A model generated the notes under the pieces. The model saw nothing but the letters and a program-made list of their open reading frames with translations, made no database searches and had not been told where the DNA came from. Below are positions 21,766 through 32,700 of a stretch of 64,000 nucleotides of DNA, piece by piece (within the stretch, counting starts at the first letter, position 1; each line of letters starts with the position of its first letter). The DNA comes from Prorocentrum cordatum (Eukaryota; Sar; Dinophyceae; Prorocentrales; Prorocentraceae): the NCBI GenBank assembly GCA_963575745.1, contig CAUYUJ010019282.1, forward strand, positions 62,001-126,000. Reading direction: 5' to 3'. The translations under genes and the position numbers were made by a program.

Positions 21766-22722
21766 TCACTGCTGCGTGTCCTGTTTGATGGCTTTCTGGA
21801 CCACGTCCTCCAAGAACGCTAGAAGAACCTGCTTTTGCTGCGCACGGGTGGGCTGTTTCAAGGGCGTCGTCACTTCCGTCAACGCCACGCCTGTGGACCA
21901 TTTCTCCTCGTTCAGATCCTGAATCCTGGAGGCCCATGTTCGGCCTGCCATTGGCCCTCCTATGACCTCCAGTGTCCACATCCCAGACGGGCACCACCTG
22001 GTGGTCCACGGGCGCTTCTCGTCCAAAGCGTCGACCTCGTCGTCGTCGCTGGGTTCGGGGACGCTTTTGCCCTGGCTCTCCTCGCACAGGTAATGCAGAA
22101 GCCAAGGCAGGTCCTGACTATGAACGAGTAGTTGCCCATATTTGTTCTCATACACACAAACCTCTTTCGTGTCGGCCTCACCTGGCTTAGGAGACATCGG
22201 CACGGTTACTCTGCAGAGCGTGCCTCGAGGAAACCCTTTCTGTTTCTCAGGGGTTTTCTTCGCTTTCGATGCGGCCTTGACGGTGCCAAGGAGATCCGCC
22301 ATGGGACCCCGACCTTTTTCTCCCGCTGCTGCGGGAGACCCCGCTGCAACCCCCGCTGCTGCGGGGGCCTCTTTCACAGGAGTCGCCGCTTCATCCACGT
22401 TGTATCCTTCTCCAGCGCGAAGCTTCTCATACAATTGTTCTAACAAGTTTGTTTCGCTCAAGGCGCCCTTCACGGCACTGTGGCCACCGACCACTTTGAG
22501 CATCCACAGGCGGTGCTTTCCGACGGGCGCGAAGGCTTCGTTGCTCATCTCGCCGCCCAAGACAACACAGCGCTCCTCGCATTCCAGAGCAAATCCCGCT
22601 GCTCCCTCGTGACTTCGGCACAGCCCGCCCGTCGCGCAGAGCACCCCCATGCTCGCGCCATCTTGGCGCGCTGCTTTCCCGACTGCGACCTCCCGCCATG
22701 TGTCCTCTGCCTTGCGTTTCAT
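21766..22722 (-). CDS. MKRKA-type cargo protein of unknown function, 318 aa, intact
   Basis: A clean ORF from MKRKAEDTWREVAVGKAARQ to the stop at 21766 without frameshift. The N-terminal third (GVLCATGGLCRSHEG, ECEERC) is Cys-containing. The middle holds two hairpins read in frame as APAAAGVAAGSPAAAGEK. The C-terminal half (CVYENKYGQLLVHSQDLPWLL, then RWCPSGMWTLEVIGGPMAGRTW) looks folded and aromatic, ending in a basic helix. I recognise no family. Its conservation against the broken copy at 20.2-20.8 kb, with mostly conservative substitutions, suggests it was under selection. The central palindrome array lies immediately upstream and may include its promoter. Confidence 0.65.
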   Translation of the reverse strand: MKRKAEDTWREVAVGKAARQDGASMGVLCATGGLCRSHEGAAGFALECEERCVVLGGEMSNEAFAPVGKHRLWMLKVVGGHSAVKGALSETNLLEQLYEKLRAGEGYNVDEAATPVKEAPAAAGVAAGSPAAAGEKGRGPMADLLGTVKAASKAKKTPEKQKGFPRGTLCRVTVPMSPKPGEADTKEVCVYENKYGQLLVHSQDLPWLLHYLCEESQGKSVPEPSDDDEVDALDEKRPWTTRWCPSGMWTLEVIGGPMAGRTWASRIQDLNEEKWSTGVALTEVTTPLKQPTRAQQKQVLLAFLEDVVQKAIKQDTQQ

Positions 22723-22969
22723 GCCGCCGTGCGCAAGCCCCCGCTGCTGCGAAGGCGCGCGCGTCCTAATTAGGTGTCGCCCCCCCTCAAAAGTGAACCG
22801 CCTGAAAACGGCTATGGAAGGCGGACTCCTCGTCTCGAACAGATCCTCCTACTCCTCATCCGCATCGTGCTCCATCCACGAGATCCTTTCCATCTCATCC
22901 AACCCATCCCCCTCCTTCTCTCCGAACGAGCACAGCTGCCTTCCCTGTCCCTTGACCGCCCCTCTGCCC

Positions 22970-23312
22970 CTTGAGGGGGGGCCTTGTGTGCTCTGACCGA
23001 CCCTCTGTCCCACAGGGGGGGGGCGCCCTGATCGAACGACCACCCCTGTTTCACAGAGGAGGGCGCGCGGAAACGCACGACCCGACCCCCTCTGTGACAG
23101 AGGGGGTCCCGCGCTTTTCCACCCGACCCCCTCTGTGACAGAGGGGGGCCCCGCGGAAAAGCGCGGGACCCCCTCCGTCACAGAGGGGGGCCCCGCGGAA
23201 AAGCGCGGGACCCCCTCTGTCACAGAGGGGGTCCCGCGGACAAGCGCGGGGCCCCCTCTGTCACAGAGGGGGTCGGCCTTGTGTGCTTCGACCGCCCCCC
23301 TGTCCCACAGAG
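22970..23312. repeat. Central array of about nine CTCTGTSACAGAG palindromes
   Basis: Units of about 42 bp, made of the palindrome plus a GCGGAAAAGCGCGGG spacer, repeat across 23.08-23.28 kb; degenerate palindromes flank them. The longest (23204-23238) has 17-bp arms because the spacer parts CGCGGGA and TCCCGCG also pair; 23084-23108 has 12-bp arms. The centre base is C in some and G in others. The array lies upstream of the MKRKA gene and downstream of the 23.8-26.3 kb gene. It could be a regulatory block or the scar of a nested element. Confidence 0.8.
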
Positions 23313-23828
23313 CGCCCCGCGAACAGGGCGGCAGGACGATGAGCAGGACGATGAGCACGGAGAGAGGAAAACAAGACACGGGAGGGAGGCGGGAACGGAC
23401 GAGGGGGGACGGAGACGGAGGCGAGGCGCGAGGGGAGGGCAGGACGAACATAGAGGGAGAGGAGCAGGACGAGACCTGGCAGGGGATATGCACCAGGAGA
23501 GAGATCTCATGGAGGAAGAGGAGGGGAGGGGACGAGAGGCACTCACATTTAAGCATTTGCAGGCCCTCGCACTTGCTCCATTTCTCAGCGACCGCCGCGC
23601 CGCCATGAGAACTGTCGTACCACCGCCACTACTGCGGCGGATGCGTGACCTCTCCCATCCCTGTCTTGTGCTGTTTCTGCTGCCCCCCCTCCCCCCTCCC
23701 TCTCCGACCTCCTCTCCCCGCCCTTTTCCTCCTCCCCTCCAGCTGACGGCTGCGGGCTGCGACTGGTGGATCATCGGCCGCTGTCATCTGCCGCCCTGTT
23801 TCGCGCACCCTCCGCTGCTGCGGCGGGA

Positions 23829-26291
23829 TCACACGAAGTGGGCCCCCTGGCCAAATATTGTCATCTTACCGCTCTTGGGGGCTTTCCGTCCCTCCTCGGC
23901 GTCCTTCTTCCGTTTCTTCTCCTGCTCTTTCTGCTCCTTTTGCCATGCCTGCTTCTCCTTTTGGGTGTCGGTGGCCCTCTTCTCCTTTGTGATCTGCAGC
24001 ATCAGCCGATCTCCGCGCACCAGCGGCGCCGTGTTGTGCATGCGCGGGACAAGCACGCTGCAGACGCGGAGGGGGGCGGCTGGTTGGCACTTTGTCATTG
24101 TCTGGAACTCGTGTGGTCGAAGTGCAACGTTGAACTTCCAGTGCTCCTGTCCCTGCACTAGCTGGGCTCGGGCAAGTTCTTCTGGTGTCATCCTCTCAAC
24201 TCCCCAGAAGAAGTGCAAGGACTCGGTACCTCCGAACTTAAACTGGTACGGATTCTCTGCCATGTCGGCCTCGCCCTGTGCAGGCGCCGCTGCTGCGGGG
24301 GCCGCCCCGTCGATCTGCGGACCTACGGGCGCATCGCCCTGCGCAGCCTCCGCTGCTGCGGAGGCCGCTTCCTGCGGCGCGGGCTTGAGCTCCAGCTCTG
24401 GTAATTTGAAATCAGGTTGTGCCCAATATGTTTCCATTTTCTCGACAGGGGTCGGACGTTTCTCACCGACTAGCACCTCCACTGCCCGCGGGTTGCTCGA
24501 GACTTCCGGGAAAATCTTCGCGGTGGGGCAGCAAGGGAAGAGCATCAGTTTCCCCTCGGCGATGTCCTCAGTAGCCACCACATGGACACTCTTGGCTTGA
24601 ACGTCATATTGCATCTGGACGGGTTGGGCGCAAGTGTCCGCGTGACGATGGAAGCCAGTCATGACTTCCGCGATGCTTGCTTGGTGCCACCTGTCTGTGT
24701 CGAGATTGGCAGACGGAGCTGAAGCGTGCCACGATTTCACTGGGACCACCATCAGGCTGTTCACGGGCTTTGATTTGACACTTCAGACATCTGCCTGTTC
24801 AGAGGCTTGTCTTCTTCGTTGAACTCTATCAATACTGGCTGCGGGGGAGGGCCCTCGCCACCTCCGCTGCTGCGAGGGCCAGCGGGGTTCTCGGGGGCCG
24901 CGGGAACTCTTTCTGTGCGTTCTTTTCCATTTTCTGCCAGGCCTCGCGTACTTCAGCATAGTACGGACGCACTGCCTCGCACACGGCCTCCACAACTGCC
25001 TCCAGACGAGGTTTGCCAGCCTTCACCCTTGCGTACGCCTGGTAGAAGGTCTCCGTCGCAGTCAGAACCGCCCCCGCGGTCAAAATCGCGCTCTTCTCCT
25101 CCCCGTGGGCCTCCGCTGCTGCGGGGGCCAATATGCGACGGACATACCCCAACAAAGAATTGAGCTCCTGTATCCGACTGTTGCCCTCGCTGTGTCCCCA
25201 AGCCGTTTCCGGCGCGGGGCATTGTCCGCACCTCGGCTCTTGAGAGTACGCCCTCATGACAAGGGCTACCTTCACATGGGGACAATCTATGGGGAGTTGG
25301 TTGAGAACGCTCCAGGTGGCTGGTGCCAGGGAACGTATTTTGTGATCCACCCAGCGTCGATCATAATCTAGAATTTGCGGTATGAGCTGCCCTGATGCGG
25401 CCCCCGCGTTGATGACGAAAGTAAACATGTCCTCGAACCATTTGGCCTTGGCGTACTCGGGATGTCGTTGCGCGCAAGCCTTGAGAACAGTTTCGTACGA
25501 GATATTCAAGGGGTGTCCTGTCTCAGATCCGCACGATGCTTTCTTGCCCGCCGCTGCTGCGGTGGCGACGAAATCAGCGACGGACGTCAGGACCTCGATT
25601 TCGTGAGAGGTCACACCTTTTCCCTGTGGGTCGTTCAGGGCCGCGGAAATGATCGCGGGGCCATGCGCGAAGACGGCATCGAAGTGAATTTCCCACGAGA
25701 GCACCTCGCAAAGCAAACCGTTATCGAGCACGTCCATGAGTTCTGTGAACTTCGGTGCGCGACGCATTTTGGGATATCCCAGGAACCACCTGTACCTGTC
25801 TGGAACTCCTCCAAACCGCATCCTTTGTGGTCTTCGGGAATGACCCACACTGCGCCGTGCTTGAGGTTCAGCAGACCAAGGGTTAGGGTGCAGTGGCTCA
25901 GCGCCCCGTAGTTGAACGTTGACAAGCTTGTGCACGCCGAGCGTAGAGCCTCCACGGACTTCGTTTTCTGCAAGTTGTGGTCCGCGCGCGCCGTGTACGG
26001 CCCGCCATGGAGGCGCTCGTAATCGGCCTTCTTCCCCGCAGGGAGTTCCTGAACAACCACTGCTTCGTGCTGCGCCTCGTTCAAGAGGAACCTGTCTTTC
26101 AGAATGCCACACAGGAGATTAACCACTCTGGCAGCGGAGGGGTACGTCCCACTTTTGTTCTGCGGGTGGACGCAGATATCCTCCAAGGAAATTTTGGCCT
26201 TCAGCCGCTGGCCCTCGGAGTCCTTCAAGGCATAGCGGCTGCGCAACGTGGCGGCATCATTCAGGGGGCCTGACTTGATGTCCTCGGACAT
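23829..26291 (-). pseudogene. Multi-segment cargo gene of unknown function (CPHVKVAL-type), probably frameshifted
   Basis: Three minus frames read as one protein. 26291 to ~25790 starts MSEDIKSGPLNDAATLRSRY and reaches AVWVIPEDHKGCG. Then FLGYPKMRRAPKFTELMDVL ... WSVLNQLPIDCPHVKVALVM ... EAVRPYYAEVREAWQKMEKN runs to ~24830, and VNSLMVVPVKSWHAS ... VVATEDIAEGKLMLFPC ... MTIFGQGAHFV runs to 23829. Single-base shifts near 25785 and 24830-24750 separate them, with no clear intron, so I call it damaged. IAEGKLMLFPC resembles dinoflagellate repeated proteins I have seen, but I can assign no function. Hairpins read in frame as PAAAEAH and ASAAAEAAQ. Confidence 0.5.
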
Positions 26292-26459
26292 CTATCCAGG
26301 CGCCCCCGCTGCTGCGGGGGCAGCTTCCAAACCAGATGCTCCGCGACGGTTGCCCCCGCTGCTGCGGGGCCCCGCTTGAAGCACGAGTGCCTGTCGCGCG
26401 CGCGGACAGAAGGAGGGGCCTCACGGATCCGCGGCCTGCCCGCACTTGAGCAAAAGGAG

Positions 26460-26483
26460 AAGGAGAGGAAAGGCAGATAGAGG

Positions 26484-26575
<92 letters not shown>
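26460..26575. repeat. GA dinucleotide microsatellite
   Basis: AG units across about 110 bp, upstream of the preceding gene on the minus strand. A similar tract sits upstream of the EEP gene at 13.7-13.95 kb. 26576-27078 has two hairpins at most and no gene I can support. Confidence 0.95.
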
Positions 26576-26577
<2 letters not shown>

Positions 26578-27078
26578 GAACGGCGGGTCGACGCGGCCTT
26601 CTCAGTTTTTCGATACGCGCACATCCGCCTGAACAGGAGAAGCATTGATACATCGGCCCCCCCTGTGTGAGAGAAAGATTTCCCACCCCGAACCCATCTG
26701 TGAGAGAAAGGGGCGCTGTGTGAGTTGCGTGTATGGAAGCGATGATCACTACAAAGACATAATGACGGGCGGGGGATTGCAGGAGGGAGTGCAAGGGGAA
26801 GCGAAGCAAAGGAGAGAGCAGGACACAGGTGACAGCACAGATGTCCTGTTTTTTCCCCACACCGCATGCGATGCCGCACGCGACGCGCGAAACCGCGCTC
26901 CCCCGCGCGCGCGCGAGTGCGCCCCTCCGCCGAGGTCACCCCCCCTCGGCGAAATTCTCGCGACATCCCTCCGCTGCTGCGGAGGGGCGTTCCCCTTGTG
27001 CGCTCGGGATGTCGCGGTCATCCTGAGGACCGTACAATCAACCATGTGGGGGCACTGTCGCGTTCATCCGCCCCGTAA

Positions 27079-27462
27079 TTACATGCGAAGGGGGTCGGCG
27101 CCTTCTTGCCAGGAGCTGCCGACTGGCGGCATCTTGGACCCTAGTTTGTACCAGTTGCCCCAATGGTCGCGGTACCAAAGTGCCTGATCGAACCCATCGT
27201 CATCTTCCACGCCTGTCCTCCGAGCAGTCTTCTCATCCCGCAACCCACCACGCTCCAAGACAGCAGCCCCCGCTGCTGCGAGGGCTACAGCAGCCCCCGC
27301 TACTGCGAGGGCTTGTTTCTTGGAGCTCGCCTTGCGCCGAGCTAGCGGCCGCGCGGCCGCCTCCGCCGACGCTGCCGTGGGTCGAGCCGCCGCCCCAGCG
27401 CGCTTGCTCGAATGAGGTCTGTGGTCTGGTTTCCGAAAACCCTCTTCTCGCCGACGCGGCAT
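27079..27462 (-). CDS. Small basic cargo protein with WYRDHWGNWYKLGSK motif, 127 aa
   Basis: An uninterrupted minus ORF. The N-terminal half is Arg/Ala-rich and includes two tandem hairpins (27265-27286 and 27292-27313), read as AVAGAAVALAAAGAAV. The C-terminal half is ALWYRDHWGNWYKLGSKMPPVG. The aromatic motif suggests a folded module, but I recognise no family. It could be one exon of a larger gene. Confidence 0.4.
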   Translation of the reverse strand: MPRRREEGFRKPDHRPHSSKRAGAAARPTAASAEAAARPLARRKASSKKQALAVAGAAVALAAAGAAVLERGGLRDEKTARRTGVEDDDGFDQALWYRDHWGNWYKLGSKMPPVGSSWQEGADPLRM

Positions 27463-27860
27463 CGTCCCGTCCTTGTGTCGGGTTTCCTATTCCTCTTCTC
27501 GCCGACGCGGCATCGCCCGATCCTTGCGTCGGGCTTCCTAACCCTCATGGCTGGCGATCTCGAACCCAAACGGCACGGCAGAGATTGGGAGCGGGACAAA
27601 GAGGCGACACATGGAGCGGGACAGGGGCGGGGAGCCCAGGACGGGCAGCAGGACCGACCACGGGACCGGGACCGGGACCAGCACCCCCGTTCCCGGTCCC
27701 GGTCCCGGCCCCGGCCCCGGTCCCGGTCCCGGTCCCGTGGTCGGTTCTGCTGCTCGTCCTGGGCTCCCCGTCCCTGTCCCGCTCCCGGTCCCGGTCCCGC
27801 TCTCCCCCTGGTCCCGGTCCCGGTCCCGGTGTCGGTCCTGGTCCCTGCAGGACCCCTCCT
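27425..27860. repeat. GC-rich short tandem repeats
   Basis: Two ~59-bp units containing TCTCGCCGACGCGGCATCG at 27449 and 27498, then CCCGGTCCC and GGGACCGG iterations at 27655-27850. Frames here are Arg/Gly or Pro/Val repeats and not genes. 27861-28030 shows nothing clear. Confidence 0.75.
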
Positions 27861-28056
27861 CCTCCTCCTCCTCTTGCTCGTCCTCCTTTCCCCCCCAGCA
27901 AAAAGCAAACGACGACGACGAGCACGACGACAACGACCACGATTTCTTCAGCCGCTCAACGCGAGCGCCTGCCTCCTCGCGCGCGCGCGCGCGCCGAGCC
28001 CGGGCCTCAGATCTCTTAATTATGCTAACCCCCGCTGCTGCGGAGATCACCCCTGC

Positions 28057-28087
28057 GGAGACCACCCCCGCTGCTGCGGAGGTCTCC
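28057..28087 (-). repeat. Hairpin copy with outer stem GGAGACC/GGTCTCC
   Basis: Seven outer pairs (28057-28063 with 28081-28087) enclose a CCGC-TGCT-GCGG centre with an asymmetric internal loop. A second copy lies just upstream at 28032-28043. Confidence 0.8.
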
Positions 28088-28153
28088 GCAGCCGCGCGCC
28101 GTCAGCTGGAGTCGCTTGAAGGGCTGCGGCGCCGCGACATTGCCTCGAACGCG

Positions 28154-30835
28154 TCACTGTTGAACGCAAACGTGTCCGCAGGAAGCGGCGACTCCCTGGA
28201 GAGGAGCTGCGGCGGGGGAGGCTGCGGCGGCGGCCTCGGGACGAGCGGCGCTGCCGGAGGGCGGGGCGTCTGCGACTCTCTTGGCAGGAGCCGCTTCGGC
28301 GGAGGGTGCGGCGGCTGCCTCGGGTCGAGCCGCGGTGGCGTAGAGTGCGGTGTCTCCTCCAGCGGGGGGGCCCCGCGGCGTCCTCCTCCACGCGGGGGAA
28401 ATGGCGGTGGTGGTGGCATCATTGGCGGCATGCCTGGCGGACGGCATATCTGGCCTGGGAGGAGCGGGCGCCATGCCCTCGGCCTCAGCATCACCTGACC
28501 TGTGTGGGGGGGGTGCGCGGGCGGCGCGGGCTGGAACCGCCCTGCCCGCGCCGCCCTGCGGTCGCCGCCCTCCACCTGCCCACTGCGTCTGGAGCGGCTG
28601 CGCCCCCTCTGCTCCTGCCCTCTGCGTCTGGAGCGGCTGCGCCCCCGCTGCTGCGAGGGCACTCTCCTCATTCGGTCTTTGCTCCTCTGCCCCCGCTTTC
28701 TGCGTGTGGAACGGCTGCCCCCCCGCTGCTGCGAGGGCTTCTTCCTCTTTGGGGTTCTGCTCCTGATATCTTTCTTATTGTTTTTTCTTATTCTTCTTGT
28801 TTTTCTTCATCTTCTCTTTCTCCTTCTTCTCCTCCCTCTCACCTCTGTCAGGGTTGCTCTGTTCGTCCTGGGGCGGCGTGAGGCTGCAGGAGTCGATCCA
28901 GAGCGGGGCCTCGTCGCCCTCAAGCTCCTCCTGGGCTCCGTGCGCCCCCGCTGCTGCGGAGGCTGCTGCTTCAGATTCTGTCTCCGCCTCCTCCTGGTAT
29001 CCGTGCGCCTCCGCTGCTGCTGAGGCTGTTGTTTCGGGTTCTGTCTCCGCCCACTCTCCCCGCTGTTTTTCCCACTTGGCTTCCCGCTTCCGATCCTTCT
29101 TCCTGGCCGCGGCGCCTTTGCCAGACTTCCTGTTCTTGGCTTCTACAAAAACGAACAATGTGTGGCAATGGTCCGTGAGGCGGTTCGCATCCTGGGCCTT
29201 GTGGATCACCCTGTGCAAGTGCGGCCAGTCATATGTATCCTGCTCCTTGCGCTCCGCGTCCGTGAGCCTGACCCAGGTCGGACGCGCCACCCAATCCAAC
29301 TGGCGGTACTGCAGGCTGGTGAGGAGCCTCCGCTGCTGCGGAGGCTGGGAATCCTGATTCAACCAGTGCGGCTGATCAGGCTGCCCGCCCGCAGGGCACT
29401 CGCGAACCTGAGCGGGGCCAAGAATCACGATGTAGTGCGGGTGCGTCACGTGACAACCTTTTGTCGGACACCACGAAGCCAAGCCGAGTACGCCTGTACC
29501 AGACGCGCCGCAACTTCTGAGCAGCTCCGAAAGATCCTCCCTGCCTGCGTCAAAAATCCCAACGAGAATACGCACTCGGTTCCACAACACCAGGTTCCGC
29601 AGCCCGTTGCGGAAGTTCTCGGGCCACGGTTGTCCCGCGAGGCTCGTCTGGTGTCGGAAGAACACGCCCCCCACTGCTATGGAGAGTTTGCCTTCCTTTG
29701 CTTTCGGATTGTGAGCCACCGCTGCCAGGGTCACCGACCAGGCCTGAACCAGGAACTTCCCGTGGCAGCGCCAGCGAAGCACCTCGCACTGCTCGACGCG
29801 CTCGGGAACCCAGAGGAGAGCCCCGACGCACTCGCGCGCGACCTTCCCGTGGAAGCCACTCTGGCGGATGAGATCGTCGAGACATTGCTTCCGCTGATCG
29901 CGATTGATGGGTGCACCAGGCTCGAAGGAGACTAAGACGACCCCTTTGCGCCTGTCCCTGACAGCTGCGACCCAATCCGACAGGGAGGCGCCCGCGCGCA
30001 GGACGAGGGAAGCAAAAGCCAGATTCACGCGCGCCTCTGTCTGCCCCTCCTGCACCTGGTCTTCGTCGTCGTACAGCAGGGGCACAAGAGGCTTGGAATG
30101 GCTCGGGCCGCGCTCTTCCGATGGGAAGTGCGGGCGGCCTTCCTCTGGGAAGCCCTCTTGGACTGGAAGCGCTGGCGACCGAGCCTTCGAGGTCAAGGCG
30201 AGAGTCTTGATCACGCGGGCCCCCGCTGCTGCGGAGGAGCTTTCACGCAGTTTGCGTGCTGCGATCAGAGCCTGCCGACGTTGCCAATTAGTCGTGCAGG
30301 GAGATCTCGGTCTCGGGTCATCGGAGCCACCCTGTCCAAGCTCGATTACCACTGTGGCGGCGCCTGGCTCCACGGATGCCCCCGCTGCTGCGCAAGCCGC
30401 CTCCTCAGCCGTTATGACTACAAGGCGGTTGGCGGCGGCCGTTAACTTCCGCGCATCTTCGATCAGGCCATTCTGCATCAATTCCTGGGCAACCAGCAGG
30501 GTCTTCGAAAAGCTTTCCTGGGCATCAGACATCGACGAAAACAATGGCCGCAGTTTCGTTGCAACCTCCCCCCCCGCTGCTGCGGAGGCCGGTGCTGGAT
30601 CTGCCATTCCATGCGGAACTGCATCAGGGGCCTCCTCTGGCAGCCCCCGCTGCTGCGGAGACTTCTGCAGAGGTTCCTGCGCGGCTCCAGTCGCGCCAGG
30701 CTGCTCCATGCCCTGGGCCGCTCCCGTCGCGGAGGCGGGCGGGCGCGGCGGGGGGCAGACCTGCAACGGCTGCGGATTCACTTTATCGCAATGCCATCCC
30801 TCCCTGCGCTCAAATGACCTTTCCCCTTGCGCCAC
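28154..30835 (-). CDS. Degenerate EEP-like cargo protein (686 aa) whose frame continues 206 codons past a TAA into an Ala/Pro-rich tail
   Basis: ORF from MAQGERSFERREGWHCDK (30835) to TAA at 28775-28777. The core LSIAVGGVFFRHQ ... WPENFRNGLRNLVLW ... NRVRILVGIFDAGREDL has the layout of EEP proteins, but the GDFN box reads GIFD, so catalysis is probably lost. PLQVCPPPRPPASATG at the N-terminus is shared with the duplicate at 32.6 kb. After the stop the same frame stays open to 28154 through QPLQTQRAGAEGAQPLQTQW repeats and more hairpins, which looks like former coding sequence. The TAA may be a true stop, a recent mutation or a small-intron effect. Most hairpins read Ala-Ala-Ala, but two read PQQR, showing insertion in more than one frame. 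Confidence 0.55.
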
Positions 30836-31672
30836 TCTGCTGCTCCCACTTCTGAACTACCTCATCCCTTCTACCTCTGCCTGCTCCCTCCTCTTCCTGT
30901 TCAGTCCTCCCTCCTCCCTCCACCGCGCTCATTTATCCTTGCCCCCTTCTCTGCTCCTCCTACGTGGGGCGTTTCACGACAACGACGACGACGACGCCGA
31001 CGAGAACGATGACCACGACGGCGACAACGAGGGCAACGACGACCACGACGACGACGACGAGGACGATGACCACGACGGCTACCAGCGACGACGACTAGCG
31101 ACGACGACGATCGACAACGACGACGCCGACCACGACGACGACGGCGAGGACGACAACGAGCGACGACGACGACGACAACCGACGCCGACGAGGAACGACG
31201 ACGACGAACGAGGACGACGATTACGACGACGAGATGACGAAGGATCGAAGATCGAACCTCGAAGTGCGAAGCACCGAAATTCAAACTTCGATCTTCGAAC
31301 TCCGAACTTCCAGCTTCTAACTGCGAACGTCGCTGGGGTGCCAGGGATGGACTGGGATGGAGGGAAAATGGGAAGGAAAAGCGAGGAAGCGGGAGAGGAA
31401 GTTGGAGGAGAACGAACAGGCGTGGAGCGACGAGGAACGGGCGGCGAGGAGCCGACGTTGAGGGCGGCGGGATGGGGGGACAGGGAGGAGAGGGGAGACT
31501 TCAAAACGAAAATCGCGCCACGGCGCCTGCACGCGCGCCCCCGATCTCGGCGGCCGACGCGCGCGCCCCTGCAGAAATGCAACGCGCCCTTAATTCGAGC
31601 CCCGCTGCTGCGGAGCCCCTACTCCACAACCAAATCGTCTGGGGAGCTGTTCGGACCCCAAACTACTAATTA
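30625..31672 (-). repeat. Copy 1 of a ~1.05-kb duplication (gene start plus upstream region)
   Basis: From the hairpin at 30647 through the gene start at 30835, the GAC-rich tract and a TTCGA-containing repeat to GGGGAGCTGTTCGGACC. Copy 2 is 32525-33525, about 1.88 kb away in the same orientation. Confidence 0.8.
30975..31245. repeat. GAC/CGA-rich imperfect trinucleotide tract upstream of the EEP-like gene
   Basis: ACGACGACG with GATGACCACGAC interruptions; its homologue is 32840-33090. Poly-Asp/Arg frames over it are not genes. Being 5' of a minus-strand gene in both copies, it may belong to the upstream region. Confidence 0.75.
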
Positions 31673-31679
31673 GTTCTTC

Positions 31680-32060
31680 AGCCACTCGGCTCTTGCGAGT
31701 CCGCCCTCATGACAAAGGGCAACCTTCACATGGGGACACTCGATGGGGTGTTGATTGAGAACGCCCCATGCGGCTGGTGGCAGGAACGGACGAGGGGGGG
31801 CGGATAGAGGAGCAGGACGAGCACTGGCAGGGGATATGCACCAGGAGAGAGATCTCATGGAGGAAGAGGAGGGGAGGGGACGAGAGCCACTCATAATTAA
31901 GCGCACGCAGGCCCACGCACGTGCTCCAGTTCTCAGCGACCGCCGCGCCGCCATGAGAACTGTCGTACCACCGCCGCTAATGCGGCGGATGCGTGACCTC
32001 TCCCATCCCTGTCCTGCGCTGTTTCTGCTACCGCCCTCCCCCCTTCCAGCCAAGCTCGGG
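31680..32060 (-). pseudogene. Mosaic fragment of the 23.4-25.3 kb region carrying an internal deletion
   Basis: 31690-31783 matches 25235-25325 (GVLNQHPIECPHVKVALC versus SVLNQLPIDCPHVKVALV). From 31784 the match jumps to 23389-23700 (GGGGATATGCACCAGGAGAG is shared). So it is a copy in which about 1.5 kb of the parent gene is missing. Confidence 0.65.
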
Positions 32061-32205
32061 TTTCATGCTCGGAGACGGGCGCGGCTGGCGGCTCTTAGTG
32101 CGGGTGCGCGTGCTGCCTCCAATTCCTCATCCCCCTCCTCCTCCTCTCCTCATCCCCCTCCTCTTCCTCCTCGTCCTCCTCTATCGGCCCAGCTCCGATC
32201 GCCGC

Positions 32206-32700
32206 TCAGCTCTCCTGGTGCGGCTGGCGGCAAAAGTACCGAATATTGCCTGGGATGTCCTTCACCTTCTTCTTCGACATCTCAAGCGTCATCTTGCCCA
32301 TCTCCTCGGTGCGGCGCGCCCCCCCCCCATCATCTGCCGCGCCTGGTCGACGAGCATCTGGCCCTTCACTCCAACGGCGCGTGCATGGCGGCAACGATTG
32401 CGCCACTGGAGAAACCGCACCACCATGGTCGCCCAGTGCCAAACACTGCCCTCCGTCGTGATGAGCTCGAAGACATCGACGTCGTACTTGCCCGCGAAGC
32501 TCGCCATAGCGGCGCAAAAACCGCGAAGGGGCCTCCTCTGGCAGTCCCCGCTGCTGCGGAGACTTCGGCAGGGGCTCCAGCGCGGCTCCAGTCGCGGAGG
32601 CGGGCGGGCGCGGCGGGAGGCAGACCTGCAACGGCTGCGGCTTCACTTTATCGCATTTCCATCCCTCCCTGCACTCACATGGCTTTTCCCATTGCGCCAG
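32206..32700 (-). pseudogene. Start-less fragment related to the 30.8-kb gene, joined to another reading frame
   Basis: KPQPLQVCLPPRPPASATGA and LPKSPQQRGLPEEAP match the N-terminus at 30.6-30.8 kb, but there is no ATG at the equivalent place. A different minus frame (32507-32289) then reads MASFAGKYDVDVFELITTEG ... FLQWRNRCRHARAVGVKGQM, which looks like real protein of unknown family. 32061-32205 is C-rich and unassigned. Confidence 0.45.
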
